Assembly (NCBI GenBank): GCA_902493335.1
Contig: CABUPJ010000063.1
Span: forward strand, 1 to 9,176
Source of the DNA: an uncultured Porphyromonadaceae bacterium
GTDB lineage: Bacteria; Bacteroidota; Bacteroidia; Bacteroidales; Muribaculaceae
Length of the DNA: 9,176 nt
Reading direction: 5' to 3'
Part shown: positions 1 through 5,198 of the stretch, piece after piece
Position numbering within the stretch: position 1 is the stretch's first letter
How the letters are laid out: each line of letters starts with the position of its first letter
Translations under genes and position numbers: made by a program
Notes under the pieces: generated by a model
Seen by the model: only the letters and a program-made list of their open reading frames with translations
Database searches by the model: none
Told to the model about the DNA's origin: nothing

Positions 1-19
1 TGCAATTTTAGTTGTTTTA

Positions 20-67
20 ACGGTCGGAGGAACAGAAGGACAAAAGGGCATAAGAGCAGAAGATTAG
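20..67. repeat. Degenerate 8-nt tandem array
   Basis: From about position 20 to 67 the sequence reads as six consecutive octamers: acggtcgg, aggaacag, aaggacaa, aagggcat, aagagcag, aagattag. The loose consensus is AAGGRCAN, purine-rich on this strand, with A at unit position 1 in all six and G at unit position 3 in all six. It could be an old, decayed microsatellite or a purine-rich low-complexity stretch. No coding function is suggested, because the period is not a multiple of three. Confidence 0.4.
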
Positions 68-113
68 GTCAATGCATAATGCACATTTTAAAGCTCTATT
101 GTAGAAGAAAATC

Positions 114-302
114 TGCGTTTTTCAAACGCAATCAATCTTCCATCGCCCTTACCGCGCAGGCCGGAGCTTACAGCTCCTCGGCCTACGCGGCTATCAGTAA
201 AATCATCGCCTTGCAGGCGATATGGACCAAGGGCTTCAGCCCTTGGGACCAATGAGTTGGCTGCGAGGGCTGAAGCCCTCGCTCCACACAGCGGCAAGCC
301 GC
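114..302. repeat. Cluster of six palindromic (REP-like) units
   Basis: Six inverted repeats follow each other closely. They are 114-130 (7-bp stem, TTC loop); 152-190 (a 39-nt imperfect hairpin with stem segments of 5, 4 and 6 bp around a TAC loop); 205-221 (6-bp stem, 5-nt loop); 227-246 (CCAAGGGC, TTCA, GCCCTTGG); 263-282 (GCGAGGGC, TGAA, GCCCTCGC); and 291-302 (GCGGC, AA, GCCGC). The fourth and fifth carry the same core, GGGCTGAAGCCC, in opposite orientations. Paired units in opposite orientation are the arrangement seen in REP/BIME elements, which in other bacteria are mobilised by RAYT (TnpA-REP) transposases. No RAYT gene is present here, so the class assignment is inference. The stems are directly visible. 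Confidence 0.7.
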
Positions 303-317
303 CGACACAAAAACAAA

Positions 318-371
318 TTTAGCGTAACCAAGGCCTCGCTAAAGCTCGGAACTTAAACAAAAATTTTAGCG
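318..371. repeat. TTTAGCG direct and inverted repeat
   Basis: TTTAGCG occurs at 318-324 and 365-371, and its complement CGCTAAA lies at 337-343, giving a 7-bp inverted repeat with a 12-nt loop (318-343) plus one further direct copy. It sits between the two palindrome groups and may be a decayed relative of them. It could also be chance in a low-complexity intergenic stretch. Confidence 0.4.
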
Positions 372-385
372 ATTAATGGAAGGAT

Positions 386-412
386 AAGGTCAAAAAAGTC
401 ATTAAGGTCGAA
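386..412. repeat. Degenerate 9-nt tandem repeat (AARGTCRWW)
   Basis: Three adjacent 9-mers, AAGGTCAAA, AAAGTCATT and AAGGTCGAA, place GTC at exactly 9-nt spacing (389, 398, 407). A fourth, weaker unit GATGATGAC may follow to 421. The motif resembles the 8-nt array at the left edge in being purine-rich with a GTC/RRC core, but the period differs. No function is apparent. Confidence 0.45.
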
Positions 413-462
413 GATGATGACTTTTGTTCCTTCTACCCTTATTTTTGGGCCGGGGAATCCAA

Positions 463-497
463 GGGCTGAAGCCCCTAATCCATGCCGTCAGACGGCA
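463..497. repeat. Two palindromes just downstream of the LytTR gene
   Basis: GGGC-TGAA-GCCC at 463-474 is a third copy of the core found at 231-242 and 267-278. Next to it, 483-497 is TGCCGT-CAG-ACGGCA, a 6-bp stem that begins 6 nt past the regulator's stop codon when read on the minus strand. On that strand the stem is not followed by a run of T, so it is not a classic intrinsic terminator. It could protect the 3' end of the two-component mRNA or be a palindromic element inserted after the gene. Confidence 0.6.
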
Positions 498-503
498 ACT
501 TTT

Positions 504-1214
504 TCACTCCCCGGACAGGAGGTCGAGGAGGGTCTGGCGATAGGTGTCCGAGACGGGGATTTCGGCGTCAGCAAGGGTGACACGTCCGCGGCTGACTGAC
601 GTGATGCGGTCAACATTGATGATGTAAGAGCGGTGGACGCGCATAAACGTTCGGCCAGGCAACATCGATTCGAGCGTCTTCATGCTCATAAGTGTCAGGA
701 CAGGGCGAGGCTGTCCGTCGCTATATATTTTAATGTAATCTTTCAGACCTTCGACATAGATGATGTCACTGATTCTGAGACGCACAAGCCGATATTCGCT
801 CTTGACCGTGAGATAATCGCCCTGCGAATCACGCCGGCTGAGTGCGTCGAGTCCTTTTTTCCACTGGCGCACACGGTCGACCGCTCCGACAAACTCATCG
901 TAGCTGACTGGTTTGAGGAGATAGTCTATAGCATTGACTCTGAATCCTTCGACTGCATAATCGCTATAGGCGGTGACAAATATGATTCTTGTTGACGGCG
1001 GCACTGTCTTCGCGAACTCCATGCCGCTGACCCCTGGCATCTGTATGTCGAGAAACACGGCGTCGAAGTCTCCGCCTCCGATGGCTTCGGATGCTTCCTC
1101 GGCCGAGAGGTAGGCGCCGGCGAGCTCAAGGCCGGCCGTACGGCTGACATATGAGCTTATCAGTTTGAGGGCCAAAGGTTCGTCATCTATGACACAACAT
1201 CTTATAATATCCAT
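504..1214 (-). CDS. LytTR-family response regulator
   Basis: This is a DNA-binding response regulator of the LytR/AlgR type, the likely phosphorylation target of the kinase encoded just upstream. The 236-residue length is normal for the family. Residues about 3-120 form a CheY-like receiver: acidic pair D10/D11, phospho-acceptor D56 in FLDIQMPG, T81 in FVTAY, and K101 in the LLKPVS motif. Residues about 133-236 form a LytTR DNA-binding domain, with the typical DIIYVEGLKDYIKIY and FMRVHRSYIIN blocks. The ATG lies 3 nt after the kinase stop codon, so the two are almost certainly co-transcribed. All phosphotransfer residues are present, so it should be active. Targets cannot be read from the sequence. 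LytTR regulators usually bind paired direct repeats, and I saw none clearly placed nearby. The gene is followed by the palindrome cluster. Confidence 0.93.
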   Translation of the reverse strand: MDIIRCCVIDDEPLALKLISSYVSRTAGLELAGAYLSAEEASEAIGGGDFDAVFLDIQMPGVSGMEFAKTVPPSTRIIFVTAYSDYAVEGFRVNAIDYLLKPVSYDEFVGAVDRVRQWKKGLDALSRRDSQGDYLTVKSEYRLVRLRISDIIYVEGLKDYIKIYSDGQPRPVLTLMSMKTLESMLPGRTFMRVHRSYIINVDRITSVSRGRVTLADAEIPVSDTYRQTLLDLLSGE

Positions 1215-1217
1215 CGT

Positions 1218-2291
1218 TTATGCGTAATTAATGGTCAAAGCGGCAGTATAGGTGTCACCGCAGACGACGGTCGACAATGAGGCGCGGTCGCCGTAGATAA
1301 GGTGGAGTCTGCGACGCAGATTGGCAATGCCTATGCCTCCGCCTTTGTCTACGACAGTGTCTGCCCTGAACCGGTTGACTGTGCGGCACTCTACGCTGCC
1401 GTCTGCAATTTTTACAGTAATGGATATCTTGTCGTTGCGGTCTGCCGTATTACCGTGTTTGAAAGCGTTCTCGACCGGCACGATGAACAGTAGCGGAGCA
1501 ATCATGATGTCTTCGTGGCCGGCGATGTCGATGTCGGTCTCGACGCGGTCAGACCCGAGACGCAATTCCATAAGAGAGATATAGTTTCTGACAAATTCGA
1601 CTTCGCGGCTGAGAGCTACTTTGTCGCGGTCCTCATACAGAACATATCGCAACAGCTGGGAGAGACGATGGACTGCGTCGCGGGCTTCGTCGGGCGACAC
1701 CTCGATCAGCGCGTAGATCGAATTGAGCGTGTTGAAGAGGAAATGAGGGTTCAGCTGGCTTTTAAGATTCTTCAGCTCCGACTCACGGCGCTCGGCGACG
1801 AGGTCTTTGCGCCGGCGCTCGAGAGCGAGCCATCGGTCGGTAAACCACAGTGCCACGGCCAAAGCCACAGTAAGCACTATCATCACTGCGTCGCGGAGGA
1901 TATATGTCAGCAGTCTGAGACGATATTTCGAGGGATTGGCGACGCGCTTCGCCAGTTGTTCGGGACTCGGCGCATGGGCGAAACAATCCCATATAAACTG
2001 ACTGATCACGATTGCCGCCGCAAGGACAAGCAGATTGTAGGCGATAAAACGCCAGAGACCTGAACGCCGTCCGAGCGTGTGTCCTATTATAAAATAATAA
2101 TTTATATAGAACACGAAGATAAACACCGCCGATTTGAGATAGAAAAACCACGGTATTCCATCACTGCGGTGGGGGACCGTATAGCTCATTATGAACTCAG
2201 GCAGTAGGAAAAGCATCGATATCACGATCAGATGCGATATGAATTTAGTGAGACCTGCGCCTCTTTTGGTTTCTTCGTCTATGAGGTTCAT
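1218..2291 (-). CDS. LytS/YehU-type membrane sensor histidine kinase
   Basis: This is a membrane-bound sensor histidine kinase (His_kinase plus HATPase_c) that should phosphorylate the adjacent LytTR regulator. Counting from the preferred ATG (357 residues), four hydrophobic segments lie near 19-36, 52-70, 82-102 and 132-151. A charged, probably coiled-coil linker follows at about 155-180. The phosphorylation block SQLNPHFLFNTLNS has its histidine at 183. The ATP-binding part includes PVENAFKHG (N275) and the glycine-rich KGGGIGIANLRRRL (G317-G321). No separate periplasmic sensor domain is present, so sensing is probably through the membrane segments. Start choice: the frame extends 10 codons upstream to a GTG at 2321, but the ATG at 2291 is the first ATG and a consensus promoter overlaps the extension. 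The stop is 3 nt from the regulator ATG. The sensed signal is unknown. Confidence 0.92.
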   Translation of the reverse strand: MNLIDEETKRGAGLTKFISHLIVISMLFLLPEFIMSYTVPHRSDGIPWFFYLKSAVFIFVFYINYYFIIGHTLGRRSGLWRFIAYNLLVLAAAIVISQFIWDCFAHAPSPEQLAKRVANPSKYRLRLLTYILRDAVMIVLTVALAVALWFTDRWLALERRRKDLVAERRESELKNLKSQLNPHFLFNTLNSIYALIEVSPDEARDAVHRLSQLLRYVLYEDRDKVALSREVEFVRNYISLMELRLGSDRVETDIDIAGHEDIMIAPLLFIVPVENAFKHGNTADRNDKISITVKIADGSVECRTVNRFRADTVVDKGGGIGIANLRRRLHLIYGDRASLSTVVCGDTYTAALTINYA

Positions 2292-2296
2292 GCCTG

Positions 2297-2327
2297 CAAA
2301 TATAATACATCGCGCGCCCACATCAAA
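2297..2327 (-). promoter_or_regulatory. Bacteroidota-type promoter for the two-component operon
   Basis: Reading the minus strand, TTTG at 2327-2324 is followed after 19 nt by TATATTTG at 2304-2297. This matches the Bacteroidota primary-sigma consensus (TTTG, 19-21 nt, TAnnTTTG) at every fixed position. The -7 element ends only 5 nt before the preferred kinase ATG at 2291, so the predicted transcription start falls at or next to the start codon. The mRNA would then be leaderless or nearly so, or transcription may also arrive from the gtrA-side operon 71 bp upstream. Confidence 0.6.
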
Positions 2328-2362
2328 ATCATCTCGACAAACGGGCTGTTTTTATCGATAAG

Positions 2363-2800
2363 TCAACGGAATGTCACCAGTCGGTTATAGACATAATTGG
2401 CAAGAGTGTAGACGATATTGCCGAGCAATGTGGCGATGCCGTAACCCGACAGGACGAAACCGAATATGCCGACTTCAAACTTGCCGAAAGGCGACGTGTT
2501 GAGGACAAAGACGACAGCAAGCTGCATGAGATAGCACAGGGCGAAACCGACGAGAAAACGCATAGCCTCGCGGCTGTAGCCGCCATGGGTTCTGAAAACC
2601 CACTGTTTGTTCCAAAGGAATGAATTGATCAGACCGGCGGAATAGCCGAGGATGTTTGACAGGTAGGGATTGACTCCGACGAGCGATTTGCAGACAAAAA
2701 TGACGCCGAGGCACACCATCGTGTTGAGTGCGCCGACGATACAGTATTTGACAAACTGCATCACCTTATAATCGACAGACAGATTGCAGATACGGCTCAT
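2363..2800 (-). CDS. GtrA-family membrane protein
   Basis: This is a 145-residue protein of the GtrA-like family (Pfam GtrA). Family members are small four-helix membrane proteins that in some systems are implicated in moving polyprenyl-linked sugars across the inner membrane for cell-surface polysaccharide modification. Hydrophobic helices lie near 17-40, 44-62, 80-100 and 112-136. Family-typical features are the first helix QFVKYCIVGALNTMV, the block SNILGYSAGLINSFLWNKQW, and the C-terminal NYVYNRLVTFR. No glycosyltransferase gene is adjacent, unlike phage gtrAB clusters, so the substrate cannot be inferred. The ATG overlaps the TRIC gene stop by 4 nt (ATGA, 2797-2800), suggesting translational coupling. 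No clear terminator follows. Confidence 0.88.
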   Translation of the reverse strand: MSRICNLSVDYKVMQFVKYCIVGALNTMVCLGVIFVCKSLVGVNPYLSNILGYSAGLINSFLWNKQWVFRTHGGYSREAMRFLVGFALCYLMQLAVVFVLNTSPFGKFEVGIFGFVLSGYGIATLLGNIVYTLANYVYNRLVTFR

Positions 2801-3447
2801 TTGTCGGGCAGCGATTTCTCATCGACCTTCAATATCGGCAGCGACCAGTTGTAGTGGACGGCAAGGACACGCAGGCCGACGATGACGACGGCACATCCGC
2901 CCTGTGGCACCCAGACCGGTATACCGGACCACGAGAGGAGCCAATATGCCACACCGCCGGCAAGGCAGGCGGTGGCGTAGATATCTTTTCTGAAAAATAA
3001 CGGCACCTCATTGATAAGGATGTCGCGGGTGATGCCGCCGAACGAGCCGGTGATGATGCCCATGACAACCGCGACCCACATAGGATAGCCGGCAAAGAGG
3101 GTTTTCTGTATGCCGACGACGACAAACAGCGCCAGGCCTATGGCGTCGAACAGGAACAATGTGCGCATTCCCTTGACAAGAAACTGTCTGAAAATGATGA
3201 CAGCGACAAGCGAAATGCCGGTGACGGCGAGATAGCGGTATGACAGCATCCAGAAAACGGGAATGTCGAGAAGGACATCGCGCAACGTACCGCCGCCGAT
3301 TGCAGTCACAAGACCGACGACATAGGCGCCGAACCAGTCAAAGTTTTTAGCCGCCGCAAGCCTGATGCCCGAAATCGCGAACGCTATTGTGCCGAGCACT
3401 TCGATGATGTCTATAAACTGTTTGTCGAACGACAGGTTTTCAATCAT
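2797..3447 (-). CDS. TRIC-type (UPF0126/YadS) membrane channel
   Basis: This 216-residue integral membrane protein has two repeated UPF0126/TRIC units (COG2860). The units are marked by the related motifs GGGTLRDVLL (51-60) and GGITRDILIN (137-146), each after a glycine-rich kinked helix, with about seven hydrophobic segments overall. Prokaryotic TRIC proteins form trimeric monovalent cation channels. Some relatives are annotated as glycine transporters, so substrate assignment is uncertain. The frame stays open 26 codons upstream to 3525, but that part overlaps nth and is cysteine- and arginine-rich without family similarity. The ATG at 3447 overlaps the nth stop by 4 nt (ATGA) and gives the normal family length, so it is preferred. 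The stop overlaps the GtrA gene ATG in the same way. The link to DNA repair and PheS in this operon is not explained by function. Confidence 0.9.
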   Translation of the reverse strand: MIENLSFDKQFIDIIEVLGTIAFAISGIRLAAAKNFDWFGAYVVGLVTAIGGGTLRDVLLDIPVFWMLSYRYLAVTGISLVAVIIFRQFLVKGMRTLFLFDAIGLALFVVVGIQKTLFAGYPMWVAVVMGIITGSFGGITRDILINEVPLFFRKDIYATACLAGGVAYWLLSWSGIPVWVPQGGCAVVIVGLRVLAVHYNWSLPILKVDEKSLPDK

Positions 3448-4109
3448 TTCTCTTTCCCTTCGGTAGTTTTCTTGCTTTGCTCTGCAAAATAACGGCAATA
3501 GGCCGAGACACCGCACTGACCGCAAAGCGGCTTACGCGCCTTGCAGACATAGCGGCCATGGAGTATCAGCCAGTGATGGGCTCTCGCTATTTTATCTTCG
3601 GGTATATTTCTGACAAGCTTCTTCTCGGTCTCGAGCGGCGTCTTGCTGCCCCTGGTGAGACCGATGCGATCGGCCACCCTGAAGACATGGGTGTCGACAG
3701 CCATCGCCGGACGGTCATAGACAACCGACAGGATGACATTGGCGGTCTTGCGCCCTACTCCGGGCAACTCCATGAGGCTGTCGATGTCCGAAGGTACCTC
3801 TCCGCCGAAGCGTTCGGTCAGCATGCGTGCCATGGCGACCAGAGCCTTCGATTTGTTATTGGGATATGAGCACGACCGTATAAGGTCGAAGACATCATCC
3901 TGCGAGGCCCGGGCGAGATCGGCGGCCGTAGGATAGCGCTCGAACAGCGGGGGCGTGATAATATTGACCCGCTTGTCGGTACACTGGGCCGACAGAATCA
4001 CCGCCACGAGCAACTGGTAGGCGTTGTCGTAGTGTAACTCTGTTTCAGGCGACGGCATTTCCTTTTCAAAAAAGCCGATGACCTTGTTGTAGCGCTCAGC
4101 CTGGGTCAC
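3444..4109 (-). CDS. nth: Endonuclease III (DNA glycosylase/AP lyase)
   Basis: This is endonuclease III, a base-excision repair enzyme that removes oxidised pyrimidines and cleaves the resulting AP site. The 221 residues match the family length (about 211 in E. coli). The helix-hairpin-helix ELPGVGRKTANV carries the catalytic lysine at K121. The catalytic aspartate is D139 in AVDTHVFRV. A [4Fe-4S] cluster motif C-x6-C-x2-C-x5-C is complete at C189, C196, C199 and C205. The start codon is GTG (4109-4107), one base after the pheS stop. The next ATG, at residue 18, would remove N-terminal sequence that aligns with the family, so GTG is preferred. A short charged tail follows the cluster. The stop overlaps the TRIC gene start. 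All catalytic residues are present. Confidence 0.97.
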   Translation of the reverse strand: MTQAERYNKVIGFFEKEMPSPETELHYDNAYQLLVAVILSAQCTDKRVNIITPPLFERYPTAADLARASQDDVFDLIRSCSYPNNKSKALVAMARMLTERFGGEVPSDIDSLMELPGVGRKTANVILSVVYDRPAMAVDTHVFRVADRIGLTRGSKTPLETEKKLVRNIPEDKIARAHHWLILHGRYVCKARKPLCGQCGVSAYCRYFAEQSKKTTEGKEK

Positions 4110-4110
4110 G

Positions 4111-5130
4111 TCAGTGGGCCGAGGTAAATTCGTCGAGGAAACGGACGTCGTTCTCTGAGAACATGCGCAGATCCTTGACCTGATATTTGAGGTTGGTTAT
4201 GCGCTCGACGCCCATGCCGAGAGCGAAACCGGTATATTCCTTAGAGTCTATGCCGCAGGCTTCAAGCACGTTGGGGTCGACCATGCCGCAGCCGAGAATC
4301 TCGACCCAGCCCGTACCCTTGCAGAACGAGCATCCTTTGCCTCCACAGAGGTTACAGCTGATATCCATCTCGGCAGACGGCTCTGTGAACGGGAAATAGC
4401 TCGGACGCAGACGTATCTTTGTCTCGGGGCCGAACATCTCGCGGGCAAAATAAAGAAGCGTCTGGCGCAGGTCGGCGAACGAGACGTTGCGGTCGACATA
4501 GAGCGCTTCGACCTGATGGAAGAAGCAGTGTGCGCGGGCCGATATGGCCTCGTTGCGGTAGACGCGTCCGGGACAGATGATGCGGATGGGCGGACGGCTG
4601 TTTTCCATCACTCGCGACTGCACCGACGATGTGTGTGTGCGCAGCAGCACGTCGGGATTGCGCTGGATGAAGAATGTATCCTGCATGTCGCGCGCGGGAT
4701 GGTCTTCGGCGAAATTCAACGACGAGAACACATGCCAGTCGTCTTCTATCTCGGGTCCTTCGGCGATTGTAAAGCCGAGGCGGCGGAAAATCGCGATTAT
4801 CTCTTCCTTGACAAGCGACAGCGGATGACGTGTGCCGAGCTTGATATCAGAGGGAGTGCGTGTAAGATCGATGCCGCTGAGATCCTCTCCCTTCGACCCG
4901 AGACTGTCACGCAGTGAATTTATTTTGTCGGTAGCTTTGTTTTTGAGTTCGTTGATTGCCTGACCTACCTCACGCTTGTTTTCGGCGGGGACGAGGCGAA
5001 AATCGGCCATCAGCTGGCTGACGAGACCTTTTTTACTCAGATATTTGATGCGGAGCGCCTCGACTTCTTCCGCTGTGGCGGCGGCCAATGCTTCGATTTC
5101 GGCCTTGAGATTATTGATTCTGTCTAACAT
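4111..5130 (-). CDS. pheS: Phenylalanine--tRNA ligase alpha subunit
   Basis: This is the alpha (catalytic) subunit of phenylalanyl-tRNA synthetase, which charges tRNA-Phe as an alpha2-beta2 enzyme; pheT is not in the window. The 339 residues fit the family (327 in E. coli). An N-terminal coiled-coil tRNA-binding arm covers about 1-85. The class II core then shows motif 2 (PGRVYRNEAISARAHCFFHQ, about 187-206) and motif 3 (FALGMGVERITNLKY, about 302-316). The insert C259-x2-C262-x4-C267-x2-C270 resembles a small zinc-binding knuckle, and my recollection is that it is common in Bacteroidota and Firmicutes PheS and absent in E. coli. The alanine before LGMGVER corresponds to the E. coli A294 position that limits the size of the amino acid pocket. 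This is the first gene of the pheS-nth-TRIC-gtrA operon. An out-of-frame 8-codon frame (MTFIDIAC) overlaps the start and does not look like a Phe-rich attenuator leader. Confidence 0.98.
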   Translation of the reverse strand: MLDRINNLKAEIEALAAATAEEVEALRIKYLSKKGLVSQLMADFRLVPAENKREVGQAINELKNKATDKINSLRDSLGSKGEDLSGIDLTRTPSDIKLGTRHPLSLVKEEIIAIFRRLGFTIAEGPEIEDDWHVFSSLNFAEDHPARDMQDTFFIQRNPDVLLRTHTSSVQSRVMENSRPPIRIICPGRVYRNEAISARAHCFFHQVEALYVDRNVSFADLRQTLLYFAREMFGPETKIRLRPSYFPFTEPSAEMDISCNLCGGKGCSFCKGTGWVEILGCGMVDPNVLEACGIDSKEYTGFALGMGVERITNLKYQVKDLRMFSENDVRFLDEFTSAH

Positions 5131-5168
5131 GCTATGTCGATGAATGTCATTTTATTATTTTTCTGCGG

Positions 5169-5176
5169 CAAAATTA
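5169..5176 (-). promoter_or_regulatory. Probable -7 promoter element for pheS
   Basis: On the minus strand TAATTTTG (5176-5169) matches the Bacteroidota -7 consensus TAnnTTTG exactly. It would start transcription about 33 nt before the pheS ATG. No good TTTG partner is found 19-21 nt further upstream, where the sequence is TGACTCG at the end of clc, so the support is the -7 element and its position in the 68-bp gap. A T-rich tract lies directly upstream of it. Confidence 0.5.
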
Positions 5177-5198
5177 CAAAAAAATAATAATGGGCGAG

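Larger units (their letters stand above)
1..503. other. Non-coding region rich in palindromes
   Basis: No convincing gene lies in these 503 bases. Short open frames exist on both strands, including a 69-codon minus frame and a start-less plus frame running in from the left edge, but they run through the inverted repeats and have no recognisable protein character. The stretch is downstream of the LytTR regulator gene. It contains at least nine short inverted repeats between 114 and 497 and two degenerate tandem stretches (20-67 and 386-412), described separately. No rRNA, tRNA or transposase remnant was recognised. I see no consensus TTTG/TAnnTTTG promoter here. It is best read as an intergenic repeat region. 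Confidence 0.75.

Noticed and set aside
1..252. Open plus-strand frame from the left edge to 252 that could be a gene 3' end
   Set aside because: It has no protein-like character (rich in Arg, Lys and Ser), crosses the tandem array and hairpins, and is easily explained by low stop-codon density.
88..297. 69-codon minus-strand open frame in the left intergenic region
   Set aside because: It runs straight through the palindromes. Its composition is set by the repeats, and it shows no domain or promoter.
1302..2063. Long plus-strand open frames opposite the histidine kinase gene
   Set aside because: They are antisense shadows of a gene with clear kinase motifs and have no recognisable domains.
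2292..2321. Ten-codon GTG-initiated extension of the histidine kinase
   Set aside because: It overlaps the consensus promoter -7 element, begins with a rarer start codon, and the residues add nothing family-like.
2352..2361. Perfect 10-nt palindrome TTATCGATAA after gtrA
   Set aside because: It has no loop and no T-run of terminator quality. A 10-nt A/T-rich palindrome is expected by chance in a window of this size.
3448..3525. 26-codon N-terminal extension of the TRIC protein
   Set aside because: It overlaps nth fully and lacks membrane-protein character. The ATG at 3447 gives the normal family length and a typical ATGA overlap.
5107..5133. Short out-of-frame frame MTFIDIAC overlapping the pheS start as a Phe attenuator leader
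   Set aside because: It has only one Phe codon, and no attenuator hairpin with a T-run follows it.
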